Shown here: piece by piece, positions 40,003-49,444 of the stretch
Layout: each line of letters begins with the position of its first letter
Position numbering within the stretch: the first letter of the stretch is position 1
Assembly (NCBI RefSeq): GCF_900142705.1
Contig: NZ_FRBV01000002.1
Location: 1-64,000 of the forward strand
From: Nitrosospira sp. Nsp11
Lineage (GTDB): Bacteria > Pseudomonadota > Gammaproteobacteria > Burkholderiales > Nitrosomonadaceae
Reading direction: 5' to 3'
Length of the DNA stretch: 64,000 bases
The notes under the pieces: generated by a model
What the model saw: only the letters and a program-made list of their open reading frames with translations
What the model was told of the DNA's origin: nothing
Databases searched by the model: none
Made by a program: the position numbers and the translations under genes

Positions 40003-40260
40003 ATGACGAGGGTAGTCATGTATTCCACGGCTTTCTGCCCGTACTGCATAATGGCGGAGCGAATGTTGCGTGCCCGAGGGGTGACGGAAATAGAAAAAAT
40101 TCGTATAGATCAGGACCCCGCACGGCGTGCCGAGATGATGGAAAAAACGGGACGCCGCACCGTCCCGCAAATTTACATAGGCGACACTCATGTGGGTGGC
40201 TACGATGACCTCGCAAAGCTTGACCGCACCGATGGACTGGTAAAGCTCCTTGCAATCTGA
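40003..40260 (+). CDS. grxC: Glutaredoxin 3
   Basis: Small thiol-disulfide oxidoreductase using glutathione, 85 aa from ATG 40003 with AAAGGGG just upstream. The CPYC active site is at residues 11-14, the cis-proline motif is TVPQIYIG, and the glutathione-binding GGYDDL follows. It starts 10 bp after the rhodanese-like gene, so the two are probably co-transcribed. The slightly longer GTG start at 39997 overlaps the ribosome-binding site. Confidence 0.94.
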   Translation: MTRVVMYSTAFCPYCIMAERMLRARGVTEIEKIRIDQDPARRAEMMEKTGRRTVPQIYIGDTHVGGYDDLAKLDRTDGLVKLLAI

Positions 40261-40434
40261 TTGGCGTTGCGATAGAAAAAATAAAGTGAGCTTAGCCTTG
40301 GTAAAGCGAACATTGAGCCGATGCCAGCTCAAGATTCCAGAATCTGTATCCCTACGGCGAGCATGCTTTACGCTAACACGATATTTTCGATTACTCTTTC
40401 TTGATTATCCTTTTGATTATCCTATGGGCCCCAT

Positions 40435-40926
40435 ATGAGCGACCAGCAGCAGCCGGTTTTCAGCATTGAAAAAATCTACGTTCGGGATTTGTCCCTTGAG
40501 ATACCTAATGCGCCACGAATTTTTCTTGATCGCGAAACGCCCGAGGTCAACATTCAGTTGCATACCAAGAGTGAGCGCATTGATGAAGGCATGTATGAAG
40601 TATTGCTGACGATAACCGCCACCGCGAAAGTCAAGGAAAAGACGATGTTTCTGGTAGAGGTGCAGCAAGCGGGCATTTTTCAGATTCGCCATGTGCCTGA
40701 AGCTGAAATGGACGCCGTGCTGGGCATTGCGTGCCCTAATATTCTTTTCCCTTACTTGCGTGAAGTGGTTTCCGATATTGTTACCCGTGCCGGATTTCAC
40801 GCCGTGATTCTAAGCCCTGTCAATTTTGAAGCGCTTTACTATCAAGGTAAACAGCAAGCCGAGCAGAATTCAGCAACGGCAGAGAAGGTGGAAAAAACGG
40901 AAGAAACACAAAAAATAACGCATTAG
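40435..40926 (+). CDS. secB: Protein-export chaperone SecB
   Basis: Cytoplasmic tetrameric chaperone that keeps preproteins unfolded and delivers them to SecA; 163 aa. Family features are FSIEKIYVRDLSLEIPNAP near the N-terminus, the central VEVQQAGIF and the segment CPNILFPYLREVVSDIVTRAGF. The C-terminal 25 residues are charged and lack the usual glycine-rich close. It is 174 bp after grxC and 2 bp before the SH3 gene. Confidence 0.95.
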   Translation: MSDQQQPVFSIEKIYVRDLSLEIPNAPRIFLDRETPEVNIQLHTKSERIDEGMYEVLLTITATAKVKEKTMFLVEVQQAGIFQIRHVPEAEMDAVLGIACPNILFPYLREVVSDIVTRAGFHAVILSPVNFEALYYQGKQQAEQNSATAEKVEKTEETQKITH

Positions 40927-40928
40927 AT

Positions 40929-41414
40929 ATGAAATATCCGTGGGCCGGATTATTGAGAATGGTCCTGCTGAAGCGGGCTCTGACGCAATTGTGGATTGTG
41001 GTGCTGACGTTTCCGGCGCCTGCCATTGCGGCGCTGGAGTTTTTCTCGATAAACGATGATGCCGTCATTATGTACGACGCGCCATCACTCAAGGCCGTTA
41101 AGCTATATGCCGCAAGTCGTGATCTACCGGTAGAGGCCGTGGTGAAAGTCGAAGGCTGGGTCAAGATTCGCGATAGCGAAGGTACCCTGGCCTGGGTAGA
41201 AGCAAAAGCATTGAGCGAAAAACGCCATGTCATCGTTACTGCCCCTCTCGCAGAGGTGTATCAGGCTGAGAATACAAGTTCGCCGCTTGTATTCCAGGCG
41301 CAGCAAGGCGTCATCATGGAATGGCTCGAGTCAGCAGCCAATGGTTGGGTCAGAGTGCGCCATCGCGATGGTCAAAGCGGTTACGTCAGAGCAAACCAGG
41401 TCTGGGGTTCATGA
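40929..41414 (+). CDS. Exported bacterial SH3-domain protein
   Basis: Protein of 161 aa with a signal or anchor segment (residues 16-36, ending near PAPAIAALEF), then two SH3-like repeats: about 40-98 (VEGWVKIRDSEGTLAWVEAKAL) and 100-158 (ANGWVRVRHRDGQSGYVRANQVWG). Such domains bind cell-wall peptides in other proteins. It lies 2 bp after secB and overlaps gpsA by 4 bp (ATGA), so the three form one operon. Its role is unknown; it resembles the SH3 proteins found at this place in other betaproteobacteria. Confidence 0.85.
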   Translation: MKYPWAGLLRMVLLKRALTQLWIVVLTFPAPAIAALEFFSINDDAVIMYDAPSLKAVKLYAASRDLPVEAVVKVEGWVKIRDSEGTLAWVEAKALSEKRHVIVTAPLAEVYQAENTSSPLVFQAQQGVIMEWLESAANGWVRVRHRDGQSGYVRANQVWGS

Positions 41415-42412
41415 GAATAACCGTTTTGGGCGCGGGCGCCTGGGGAACTTCCCTGGCGATCAGTCTCAGTGCGAATTCCAACTCCGCTCACCAAGTCACT
41501 TTATGGTCCAGGGATCCGCAGCATGTTGCCGAGCTTGTTTCCGAGCGTGTCAACAAGCGTTATTTCCCCGCTTTTCCCTTGCCCGACTCTCTGCGGTTGA
41601 CGTCAGCTCTCGATGTGGCTGTTGAAGCGGCGGAACTCGCTCTGATCGTTGTTCCGGTTTCAGGGTTGCGCGCGACATTACGTGGAATTGTTGCCTGCGG
41701 AAAACCCGTACCGATCATATGGGGATGCAAGGGATTCGAGGCAGGATCCGCGAAGCTTCCTCATCAGGTTGCGGAGGAAGAATACGATGGGATGGCGCCT
41801 TGCGGCGTTTTGTCGGGCCCCAGTTTCGCGCAGGAAGTCGCGCAGAACCTTCCTGCCGCCTTGACTCTGGCATCTCATGATGTAGACTTTTCACGGAGGG
41901 TTGCGGCCCAATTGCATACCGCGAGATTGCGCGTTTATTCATGCAGCGATATCGTTGGCGTGGAAACGGGTGGGGCAGTCAAGAACGTGATATCGATTGC
42001 CACAGGAATCTGCGACGGCCTCGCACTTGGCTACAATGCCCGAGCGGCGTTGATTACGCGAGGTCTGGCCGAGATTGCCCGTCTGGGCCTCAAACTCGGC
42101 GGGTGTATGGAAACGTTCATGGGATTGACCGGCCTGGGCGATTTGATACTGACCTGCACCGGTGATCTGTCACGCAACCGGCGAGTGGGACTCGCGCTTG
42201 CAGCAGGGCGTCCGTTGCCGGCAATACTGCGGGAATTAGGACATACCGCCGAGGGAGTTCATACAGCGGGGGAAGTATTGCGGCTGAGCCAGGAGTTGAA
42301 AATCGAAATGCCGATCACCAGAGCGGTATGCAGCATACTTCATGATGGGGTGCCGGCACGAGAAGCAGTGGAAGCGCTGCTTAACCGCGAGCCGAAGACC
42401 GAAAATTATTGA
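41411..42412 (+). CDS. gpsA: NAD(P)-dependent glycerol-3-phosphate dehydrogenase
   Basis: Reduces dihydroxyacetone phosphate to sn-glycerol 3-phosphate for phospholipid synthesis, in the cytoplasm; 333 aa. The Rossmann motif GAGAWGTSLA is at residues 7-16, the cofactor-binding WSRD follows, GPSFAQEVA is mid-protein, and GGAVKNVISIATGICDGL carries the catalytic Lys. The start at 41411 overlaps the upstream gene's stop. It ends 40 bp from the convergent trmL gene. Confidence 0.95.
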   Translation: MRITVLGAGAWGTSLAISLSANSNSAHQVTLWSRDPQHVAELVSERVNKRYFPAFPLPDSLRLTSALDVAVEAAELALIVVPVSGLRATLRGIVACGKPVPIIWGCKGFEAGSAKLPHQVAEEEYDGMAPCGVLSGPSFAQEVAQNLPAALTLASHDVDFSRRVAAQLHTARLRVYSCSDIVGVETGGAVKNVISIATGICDGLALGYNARAALITRGLAEIARLGLKLGGCMETFMGLTGLGDLILTCTGDLSRNRRVGLALAAGRPLPAILRELGHTAEGVHTAGEVLRLSQELKIEMPITRAVCSILHDGVPAREAVEALLNREPKTENY

Positions 42413-42452
42413 ACCGCTGGAGGGTGGGTAGAAGCCCTTCTTGACCCAGGTT

Positions 42453-42917
42453 TTATTTGGCTTTCCCGAAGCCCATCTGGCGCCAGGCTTCATAAACGAC
42501 CACCGCAACCGTATTGGACAAATTGAGGCTGCGGCTACCGGACACCATGGGCACGCGGATGCGGCGTTGCTCGGGAAAACTTTCCAATATCTCAGCCGGC
42601 AGTCCCCGGCTCTCCGCGCCGAAAAGAAATGCATCTCCGCTCTCGAATGAAGCCAGGTCATAGCGATGTTTTCCCTTCGTAGAGGCAGCAAAAACGCGGC
42701 GACCCTCTAGTTGCTCCGCGCACGCTTTCCAGCTTGCATGAACCGTCATGCTGGCAAACTCGTGATAGTCCAGCCCGGCGCGCAGTAACTGCTTATCTTC
42801 CAGAGTAAAGCCCAGGGGCTGGATGAGATGCAGCTTCGAACCTGTATTGGCGCACAGCCGGATAATGTTGCCGGTATTGGGCGGGATTTCAGGCTGGTAC
42901 AGGATTACGTCGATCAT
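42453..42917 (-). CDS. trmL: tRNA (cytidine(34)-2'-O)-methyltransferase TrmL
   Basis: SPOUT-class methyltransferase modifying the wobble base of tRNA-Leu isoacceptors in E. coli; 154 aa. It begins [20 protein letters not shown], then has [26 protein letters not shown] and the knotted C-terminal [20 protein letters not shown]. Met 42917 is preferred because this is where TrmL proteins start; an in-frame Met at 42947 overlaps the comF stop. Confidence 0.93.
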   Translation of the reverse strand: MIDVILYQPEIPPNTGNIIRLCANTGSKLHLIQPLGFTLEDKQLLRAGLDYHEFASMTVHASWKACAEQLEGRRVFAASTKGKHRYDLASFESGDAFLFGAESRGLPAEILESFPEQRRIRVPMVSGSRSLNLSNTVAVVVYEAWRQMGFGKAK

Positions 42918-42930
42918 TCGGGTTCGGGAA

Positions 42931-43632
42931 TCATGGAAATTTATCATGGCTGGAAAGCGTTCTTGCTATCACCCATCCACTCACATGTGCAGCCCTGCTT
43001 TTACGCAGTGCCTTCGCCAGTTCATTCAATGTCGCACCGGTAGTCATAACATCGTCCAGCATGGCAACGTGCTTGCCTCGGAGATCCGCCTCGCATGCGA
43101 ATGCGTTACGAATATTTTTCTCGCGTTCTTTCCATGGCAGCCCGGTTTGGGAGGGCGTATCCTTGATGCGACGGCAGATATCCGGCAGTAACGCGACACC
43201 GGATTTTCTCGATACGCGCCGGGCAATTTCGAGTGCCTGATTAAAGCCTCTTTCGCGCAGTCTGGCGGGATGCAGCGGCATCGGTACGATGAAGTCCGGT
43301 AGTGCATCGGGATCAATCCGCGCTATCAGCAAATCTGCCAGCACCGAGGCCATGGCAAGGTTCGCCTGATATTTTAGCGAGTGTAGCAGCGCATCCACCG
43401 GGAAGGCATAACTCATCGCTGCCACGCTATGATCGAATGCCGGCGGCTTTGCAAGGCAAGCACCGCAGATACGAGATTCCGCCAAGGGTAATGCACACAC
43501 GGCACACTGATGGGGTGGCGAATGAGGCAAACTGTCCCGGCAAGATGCACAAAAGTCGCCAGTGGCGCTGGCGCCACAGAGCAGGCAGTTATTTTTGAAT
43601 AACGCCTGCATAATATTTAATCTGTTGTCCAA
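42931..43632 (-). CDS. comF: ComF-family phosphoribosyltransferase-like protein
   Basis: Protein of 233 aa (or 226 from Met 43611). The N-terminal zinc-binding region has four Cys pairs: CLLC, CASC, CAVC, and CGAC. The C-terminal part is a type I phosphoribosyltransferase fold with the PRPP motif [14 protein letters not shown] and the conserved RERGFNQ. ComF proteins are linked to DNA uptake in naturally competent bacteria; no other competence gene is here. It is divergent from the bio operon, as in many betaproteobacteria and gammaproteobacteria. Confidence 0.9.
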   Translation of the reverse strand: MDNRLNIMQALFKNNCLLCGASATGDFCASCRDSLPHSPPHQCAVCALPLAESRICGACLAKPPAFDHSVAAMSYAFPVDALLHSLKYQANLAMASVLADLLIARIDPDALPDFIVPMPLHPARLRERGFNQALEIARRVSRKSGVALLPDICRRIKDTPSQTGLPWKEREKNIRNAFACEADLRGKHVAMLDDVMTTGATLNELAKALRKSRAAHVSGWVIARTLSSHDKFP

Positions 43633-43649
43633 AAATTTCTATTAAAAAA

Positions 43650-43677
43650 TTGACAAGAAAAGCGCAATCCATAATGA
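43650..43677 (+). promoter_or_regulatory. Sigma-70 promoter of the biotin operon
   Basis: A consensus TTGACA (43650-43655) is followed after 16 bp by TAATGA (43672-43677), about 125 bp before bioB. It overlaps the upstream region of the divergent comF gene. No clear BirA or BioR palindrome was recognised beside it. Confidence 0.6.
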
Positions 43678-43800
43678 TACAGGTCATTCTGAATGATGGG
43701 ATTGGTTTGGCGCTTCCCCCGCGCTTCCGCTCCTTCGTTCATTGTAGCGTAGGCGAGTCGGACAAACGCTTACGAAAATATAACGTGATAAGGATGTGGT

Positions 43801-44832
43801 ATGAGCCAGCTTACTTCCAACGTAATCTTTAATCTGGAACGATGTCCGGATAACACTGGGGGCAAATTCGCTGACGAGCTTACCGGCACGGCAGCTGAAT
43901 CAACGCGATGGGATATTGCCCGGATCGAGGCATTACTGGATTTACCTTTCAACGATTTGATTCACCGAGCCCAGTTGGTTCATCGCCAACATCACGATGC
44001 CAACGCAGTGCAACTCTCGACATTGATTTCGGTCAAGACCGGTGGCTGTCCCGAAGACTGCGGTTATTGCCCTCAGGCAGCGCGCTATCACACGGATGTC
44101 AAGAATCAGGAAATGTTGGGTCTTGACGAGGTGGTGGCAACAGCGACGGCGGCGAAGGCACAGGGGGCCTCCCGCTTTTGCATGGGTGCCGCATGGCGCG
44201 GGCCCAAGCAGCGAGACATCGAGAAAATGACGCAAATGGTTAGCGCTGTCAAAGCGCTGGGGCTCGAAACCTGTGCCACGCTTGGCATGCTGAAGCCGGG
44301 GCAGGCAGAGCAGCTCAGGCAAGCCGGACTGGATTACTATAACCATAATCTCGACACGGCTCCAGAATTTTATGGGGAAGTCATCACGACCCGTCATTAC
44401 GAGGATAGGCTGGACACTTTGCAAAAAGTGCGCCGTGCGGGCATAAATGTATGCTGTGGCGGCATTGTCGGCATGGGCGAGTCGCGTCATGCCCGCGCTG
44501 GTCTGTTAGCTCAACTGGCCAACCTCGATCCTTACCCGGAATCCGTTCCCATCAATCATCTGGTGCAAGTGGAAGGTACACCGCTTCATGGTACCGCGGC
44601 CCTCGATCCCCTGGAATTTGTACGTACCATCGCGGCTGCGCGTATTACCATGCCTACCGCAATGGTAAGGTTATCCGCCGGTAGGCAGGAGATGTCGGAT
44701 GCCGTGCAGGCGCTATGTTTTCTTGCCGGCGCCAACTCGATTTTCTATGGCGACAAATTACTCACTACCGGCAACCCGGAAGCCGAACGCGACAAGGCGT
44801 TATTTGACAAATTGGGGTTGAGCGCGATATAG
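43801..44832 (+). CDS. bioB: Biotin synthase
   Basis: Radical-SAM enzyme that inserts sulfur into dethiobiotin, the last step of biotin synthesis; 343 aa. The SAM [4Fe-4S] motif CPEDCGYC is near residue 82. The N-terminal 30 residues are an unusual extension before the standard start of the domain ([17 protein letters not shown]). Other landmarks are [13 protein letters not shown] and [10 protein letters not shown]; the [2Fe-2S] ligand Arg is in [13 protein letters not shown] precedes the ATG. First gene of bioBFHCD. Confidence 0.96.
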   Translation: MSQLTSNVIFNLERCPDNTGGKFADELTGTAAESTRWDIARIEALLDLPFNDLIHRAQLVHRQHHDANAVQLSTLISVKTGGCPEDCGYCPQAARYHTDVKNQEMLGLDEVVATATAAKAQGASRFCMGAAWRGPKQRDIEKMTQMVSAVKALGLETCATLGMLKPGQAEQLRQAGLDYYNHNLDTAPEFYGEVITTRHYEDRLDTLQKVRRAGINVCCGGIVGMGESRHARAGLLAQLANLDPYPESVPINHLVQVEGTPLHGTAALDPLEFVRTIAAARITMPTAMVRLSAGRQEMSDAVQALCFLAGANSIFYGDKLLTTGNPEAERDKALFDKLGLSAI

Positions 44833-44887
44833 GTTCCTCAACCCTAAAATAGCAGATCTCCTGCCGCTTAGCTGCGAAGCCTCCCAG

Positions 44888-46057
44888 ATGCGCAACAACC
44901 TCGCTGAACACCTGCGCGAACAACTACGCGGCCGGGAGAGGGAAAAGCTGTACCGTCGCCGCCTGACGCTGGAGGGCCCGCAAAACACGCACGTCTGTGT
45001 GGAAGGACGAGAATATCTCTCGTTTTGCAGCAATGATTACCTCGGCCTCGCCAATCATCCACAGTTGATTGCAGCGGTCTGCGAAGGAGCCCGGAAATAT
45101 GGGGTCGGCGCAGGCGCTTCCCACCTGATCAGTGGGCATTTCTCGGCACACCATGCGCTGGAGGAAGCGCTGGCGCACTTCACCGGCTTTTCCCGGGCAT
45201 TACTATTTTCCACTGGATATATGGCTAATGCAGGGGTGATCACAGCATTGGCGGGGCGTGGCGATACGATATTTGCCGACAAGCTCAATCACGCTTCGCT
45301 CAACGATGCCGCACTGCTTTCTCGCGCGAAGTTTATCCGCTACCCGCACCTTGATCTGGCTGTGCTGGAACGCCAACTCGCTGCATCTCAGGCGAAACAT
45401 AAACTTGTGTTGACCGATGCGGTGTTCAGCATGGATGGAGATATTGCCCCGATGGCCAATCTGTTGGCGTTGTGCGAAAAATACAATGCCTGGCTGTTGC
45501 TCGACGATGCGCATGGGTTTGGCGTGCTTGGCCCGCAGGGGAGGGGAGTGTCGGCACACTTCAATATCCGTTCGCCGCGCATTATCTATATGGCGACTCT
45601 CGGCAAGGCGGCAGGTGTATTCGGCGCTTTCGTCGCCGCAGAAGCGGAGGTTATCGAAACCCTGGTTCAGTATGCGCGAAGCTACATCTATACCACGGCG
45701 GCTCCCCCGTTATTGTCCCACGCCTTGCTCACGAGCCTGGAGTTGATCGAGCGAGAAGAGTGGCGGCGCGAGAACCTCGTGCAACTTACCGCAGCGCTTA
45801 AACGAGAAATGCAATCGTTGCGCTGGAAACTATTGCCGTCGGATACTGCCATCCAGCCCCTGCTCATCGGCGAAAGCGAAAAGGCCTCGCAAATCAGCGC
45901 GGCGCTACGTGCGTACGGAATCCTGGTTCCGGCAATTCGTCCGCCTACCGTTCCGCAAGGCGCGGCCCGGCTGCGGATCTCATTGTCCGCTACACATGGA
46001 ATGGAAGACGTTGCACGGCTGGGGAAAGCGCTAAGAGAACTGGATAGCAACTCGTGA
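44888..46057 (+). CDS. bioF: 8-amino-7-oxononanoate synthase
   Basis: PLP-dependent enzyme joining pimeloyl-ACP and alanine; 389 aa. It has the expected FCSNDYLGLANHPQL near residue 40, GASHLISGH, LLLDDAHGFGVLGPQGRG and the PLP lysine in MATLGKAAGVFGAF. The frame starts at ATG 44888. It follows bioB by 55 bp and precedes bioH by 43 bp. Confidence 0.95.
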   Translation: MRNNLAEHLREQLRGREREKLYRRRLTLEGPQNTHVCVEGREYLSFCSNDYLGLANHPQLIAAVCEGARKYGVGAGASHLISGHFSAHHALEEALAHFTGFSRALLFSTGYMANAGVITALAGRGDTIFADKLNHASLNDAALLSRAKFIRYPHLDLAVLERQLAASQAKHKLVLTDAVFSMDGDIAPMANLLALCEKYNAWLLLDDAHGFGVLGPQGRGVSAHFNIRSPRIIYMATLGKAAGVFGAFVAAEAEVIETLVQYARSYIYTTAAPPLLSHALLTSLELIEREEWRRENLVQLTAALKREMQSLRWKLLPSDTAIQPLLIGESEKASQISAALRAYGILVPAIRPPTVPQGAARLRISLSATHGMEDVARLGKALRELDSNS

Positions 46058-46100
46058 AGCGTCGAATAATGATTCCCGATGGTCGGGGGTTCCGTGGTCA

Positions 46101-46907
46101 ATGAACCTTCATATTGAATCGATCGGATCGGGTCCCGATATTGTTCTGCTGCACGGATGGGCCATGCACAGCGGTATGTGGCGGGACGTATCCGATCATC
46201 TGGCCCAGCATTTCCGGCTGCATCTGGTAGATTTGCCGGGGCACGGCTTCAGCCGGAACTCCAGTCCGGCTCATGCACCGGGTTCGCAAAGTGCTACGCT
46301 TGAAGGCATGGCTGAGATGCTCGCGGATGTTTTGCCCGCAAGCTTTATTGTTTGCGGATGGTCGCTGGGCGGACAGGTAGCCATCGAACTTGCATTGCGA
46401 GAACCATTACGTGTCAGAAAACTGGCGTTGATTTCCACCACTCCCTGCTTTGTCAGACATAGCGACTGGCAATGGGGAATGGAGGCCGCCACGTTGCAAT
46501 TATTCACGGAAAATTTGAAACGGGATTATTCCGTTACCATGAAAAGATTCCTGACGTTGCAGATAAGTGGCGGCGGCAGCGGCACAGCCTCAGCATTGGT
46601 GCAGTTGCGCGAGAGCCTGTTCGAACGCAGTAAACCGGATGATGCCGCGTTGGAGGCGGGATTACAGATTCTGTTATCGAGCGATTTGCGTGACAAAATC
46701 AGAAATATCAGGCAGCCGGTTTTACTTTTTCAGGGTGAGAATGATGTCATTACGCATCCTGATGCAGCAAGATGGATGAACCAGCAACTGAAAAATTCGG
46801 AGCTGATCATGCTGCCAGGCTGCGGCCATGCCCCGTTCTTATCTTATCCCGATCGATTTGTGACCGCCATGCTTCGGCTGGCTCATCCGCTAACGTATGG
46901 GCATTGA
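46101..46907 (+). CDS. bioH: Pimeloyl-[ACP] methyl ester esterase BioH
   Basis: Alpha/beta hydrolase that removes the methyl group from pimeloyl-ACP methyl ester, ending fatty-acid-type assembly of the pimeloyl chain; 268 aa. The oxyanion region LLHGWAMHSGMW, the nucleophile elbow CGWSLGGQVA with Ser, the Asp in GENDVITHPD and the final His in GCGHAPFLSYPD form the catalytic triad. It overlaps bioC by 11 bp. The position inside the bio operon next to bioC supports the assignment over a generic hydrolase. Confidence 0.93.
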   Translation: MNLHIESIGSGPDIVLLHGWAMHSGMWRDVSDHLAQHFRLHLVDLPGHGFSRNSSPAHAPGSQSATLEGMAEMLADVLPASFIVCGWSLGGQVAIELALREPLRVRKLALISTTPCFVRHSDWQWGMEAATLQLFTENLKRDYSVTMKRFLTLQISGGGSGTASALVQLRESLFERSKPDDAALEAGLQILLSSDLRDKIRNIRQPVLLFQGENDVITHPDAARWMNQQLKNSELIMLPGCGHAPFLSYPDRFVTAMLRLAHPLTYGH

Positions 46908-47805
46908 AAACCAAGTGAACTACGACCATACCATCGATAAGCGCCAGATGCGCAACGCTTTTGGACGGGCAGCTCCGCATTACGACCAGGCGGCGGTGTT
47001 GCAGCGCGAAATTTGCCATCGTATGCTGGCGCGTCTCGAATACATTAAATACAAACCGGATGTCATCCTCGATGCCGGCAGCGGCACGGGTTACGGCACA
47101 CGCGAATTACTCATGCGCTATCCGGCGGCCCGCCTGTTGGCGATCGACATTGCCCCGGCAATGCATTTGCAGGCCCGGCCTGCGATACCCTGGTGGCGGC
47201 AATTATTGAAGTCTGTTGGAGACAAGCGTGGGCATCATGCCAACTATATCGTGGGCGACATAGAACAGATACCGTTGGCGGATTCGTGTGCGGGTCTTGT
47301 TTGGTCCAACTTGGCGCTGCAATGGTGCAATGACCTCAAGCAGACATTTGCCGAGGTACGTCGAGTCCTGCAAACCGGCGGTTTATTCATGTTCAGCACC
47401 TTTGGTCCAGATACGTTGAAAGAGTTGCGCCAGGCATTCCGCCACATGGATGACTACAATCATGTCAATCGCTTCACGGACATGCACGATATCGGCGACA
47501 TGCTGGTACATAACGGTTTCGCTACGCCTGTCATGGATATGGAATATATTACGTTGACCTATGATGACGTGATCGGCGTAATGCGCGATCTCAAAGCCAT
47601 CGGCGCCCATAATGTCACCCAGGGAAGGCGGAGGGGGTTAACCGGGAAAAACGCGTGGCAAAAAGCGATAAGCCAGTACGAGATTTTGCGGAAAGAAGGA
47701 AAATTACCCGCGACCTTTGAAGTAGTTTATGGCCATGCCTGGAAACCCCAGCCGCGAACAACCATCGTTACACCTGAGCTCAGACGGCAACTCGGCCTTG
47801 CCTGA
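46897..47805 (+). CDS. bioC: Malonyl-[ACP] O-methyltransferase BioC
   Basis: SAM-dependent methyltransferase that methylates malonyl-ACP to start pimeloyl synthesis; 302 aa. The N-terminal part has AFGRAAPHYDQAAVLQREI, typical of BioC, then the SAM motif ILDAGSGTGYGTREL near residue 65 and SNLALQWCNDL. The C-terminal part has the BioC-type helical lid (LKAIGAHNVTQGRRRGL). It overlaps bioH by 11 bp and is followed 13 bp later by bioD. Confidence 0.94.
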   Translation: MGIENQVNYDHTIDKRQMRNAFGRAAPHYDQAAVLQREICHRMLARLEYIKYKPDVILDAGSGTGYGTRELLMRYPAARLLAIDIAPAMHLQARPAIPWWRQLLKSVGDKRGHHANYIVGDIEQIPLADSCAGLVWSNLALQWCNDLKQTFAEVRRVLQTGGLFMFSTFGPDTLKELRQAFRHMDDYNHVNRFTDMHDIGDMLVHNGFATPVMDMEYITLTYDDVIGVMRDLKAIGAHNVTQGRRRGLTGKNAWQKAISQYEILRKEGKLPATFEVVYGHAWKPQPRTTIVTPELRRQLGLA

Positions 47806-47818
47806 GCGGCGACTTCTT

Positions 47819-48493
47819 ATGTCAAAAGGTTATTTCATTACCGGTACCGGGACGGGTGTGGGCAAAACCCTGGTTAGTTGCGCGTTGCTGCATGCTTTTG
47901 CGGCACAGGGCAAAACTGCTATAGGCATGAAACCGGTGGCGGCGGGTTGTGAGAACGGTAAATGGGTGGATGTGGAATTACTTGCAGCCGCAAGCAATGT
48001 CACCGCATCACGCGAACAGATAAACCCTTACGCATTAGTCCCACCGATTGCACCGCATATTGCGGCGAGCCGGGCGGGCATCGACATCGACATCGATATC
48101 ATTCTTCAAGCCTGCCTGGAACTGGAAAAAATTGCCGATGTAGTGATTGTCGAGGGCGTCGGCGGTTTTCTCGTACCGCTCAATGACCATCAAGACAGTG
48201 CCGACATGGCGAAAGCATTGGGTTTACCGGTGATTCTGGTCGTAGGGATGCAGCTTGGCTGCCTTAACCATGCGCTGCTGAGCGCCCAGGCTGTGCGAGC
48301 GACTGGGCTGCCGCTCGTTGGATGGGTGGCGAACCAGATCGACTTCCAAATGACCGCGCTCGATGAGAATGTGTCCGCCTTAACGCAGCGGCTGGGCTGC
48401 CCACTTTTGGGCGTTCTGCCATTTGAGCCCAATGCCGATACCGAAAAATTGTCGATGTTGCTGAACGTTGCGGAGATGGAGGCGGAAGCCTAG
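47819..48493 (+). CDS. bioD: Dethiobiotin synthetase
   Basis: ATP-dependent carboxylase closing the ureido ring of dethiobiotin; 224 aa from ATG 47819. The P-loop GTGTGVGKTLVSCALL is at the N-terminus, with KPVAAGC and the active-site VEGVGGFLVPL further on. A longer frame into bioC is a shadow. Last gene of the biotin operon; the stop codon TAG touches the first base of a MITE-like element that may act as its 3' end. Confidence 0.95.
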   Translation: MSKGYFITGTGTGVGKTLVSCALLHAFAAQGKTAIGMKPVAAGCENGKWVDVELLAAASNVTASREQINPYALVPPIAPHIAASRAGIDIDIDIILQACLELEKIADVVIVEGVGGFLVPLNDHQDSADMAKALGLPVILVVGMQLGCLNHALLSAQAVRATGLPLVGWVANQIDFQMTALDENVSALTQRLGCPLLGVLPFEPNADTEKLSMLLNVAEMEAEA

Positions 48494-48652
48494 CAGCCTG
48501 TCTGACTTAAGAAATCGGCTGCAAAAGCGTCTGGCTGGTTTTATATTCTGCCGCTTTTTCAGCCAATAGAATAACTATTGGCCTTCAAAATCCTCAAAAT
48601 CTGCCCTCATCCAGTCACTTTTTCGCTGCCATTCTTTAGTCCGACAGGCTGC
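48493..48652. mobile_element. 160-bp MITE-like element with 19-bp terminal inverted repeats
   Basis: The left end GCAGCCTGTCTGACTTAAG and the inverted right end (ending GTCCGACAGGCTGC) match at 17 of 19 positions, the outer 10 bp perfectly. Inside is a perfect 8-bp hairpin, GCCAATAG AATAA CTATTGGC (48562-48582). There is no coding capacity, which fits a non-autonomous element mobilised by a transposase encoded elsewhere. No target-site duplication is evident in the flanks. It starts on the last base of the bioD stop codon. Confidence 0.65.
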
Positions 48653-48678
48653 CAGAACTCTCGTTCATACTTTATTCG

Positions 48679-48713
48679 GAGTGGATGGATAATGTACACA
48701 TACCCATCCACTC
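48679..48713. other. 10-bp perfect inverted repeat downstream of the holin-like gene
   Basis: GAGTGGATGG (48679-48688) and CCATCCACTC (48704-48713) enclose a 15-nt loop, 14 bp after the stop of the minus-strand holin-like gene. It may function as its transcript end, although no T-run follows on the minus strand. Confidence 0.5.
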
Positions 48714-48726
48714 ACATTCTGCTGTC

Positions 48727-49137
48727 TCAGATCATTATGCCTTGAGGGGCGGGGACCGCGGGGACATTGAGCAGCGTATCTTCTGATGGGAAAATAATCA
48801 TACCTGCGAATATGCTAATGATCGTTACGACGATACTCGCAAAAAATGCGGTCCAAAAGCCGGAAATCTTGAACCCCGGGACGAGCGTCGATACCAGAAG
48901 CATCATGAGGGCATTGATGACCAGCAAAAAAAAACCAAATGTGATCAGTGTCAATGGAATTGTTAAAACGATGACGGCAGGTCTGATGACAGCATTAGCA
49001 AAACCTAACAGCAGCGCCGATATGAGTAGGGATTTTTTACTTGTAAACGAAATGCCGTGAAAGAGAAAGCTCGTTAGCCATAGCGAGATCGCGATTATTG
49101 CCCAGTGTGCCAGAAATACAGTTATGTTGTGTAGCAT
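48727..49137 (-). CDS. Small membrane protein of the phage-holin 4_2 family
   Basis: Protein of 136 aa with four membrane helices (about residues 6-26, 33-52, 56-80 and 87-115). The pattern LLGFANAVIRPAVIVLTIPLTLITFGFFLLVIN is characteristic of the superfamily IV holin/DUF360 proteins (motif quoted in two pieces: LLGFANAVIRPAVIVL and TIPLTLITFG). Despite the name these are common chromosomal proteins with unknown function and no prophage genes are nearby. The last 25 residues are a Pro/Ala-rich periplasmic or cytoplasmic tail. Confidence 0.85.
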   Translation of the reverse strand: MLHNITVFLAHWAIIAISLWLTSFLFHGISFTSKKSLLISALLLGFANAVIRPAVIVLTIPLTLITFGFFLLVINALMMLLVSTLVPGFKISGFWTAFFASIVVTIISIFAGMIIFPSEDTLLNVPAVPAPQGIMI

Positions 49138-49444
49138 GGGTCGGTCCGGAATTTATTCGACGGGTAGTATATCGTACGCTTTGCTGGCGGATGAGGATGA
49201 GCGAGAGTGCCGATATTCGCTTGGACGAGATTACAATTATCACCTTTTCGGTTTATACTGATTTTTTGCTACTCCAAACATGGAAGAAGATGTCCTCCAT
49301 TGGAAGGTTACCGGCCAGGACGGCGCTACTTGCACGAGGATGTCATTTCCACGTTGGCCTGATTGCTTATCGGCAAATTTTACAATAGATATTACTGTCC
49401 CCTGTAAAAACCCCTTCATGCCCGGAAACAGTGCCTTTAAGAAT

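Noticed and set aside
42969-48717. Shared 16-mer ACCCATCCACTCACAT at 42969 and 48702
   Set aside because: One copy lies within comF coding sequence; one such match is about what chance gives in 64 kb on both strands.
48727-49137. Holin-family protein as a sign of a prophage
   Set aside because: This family is widespread on chromosomes and no phage genes, integrase or attachment sites are nearby.
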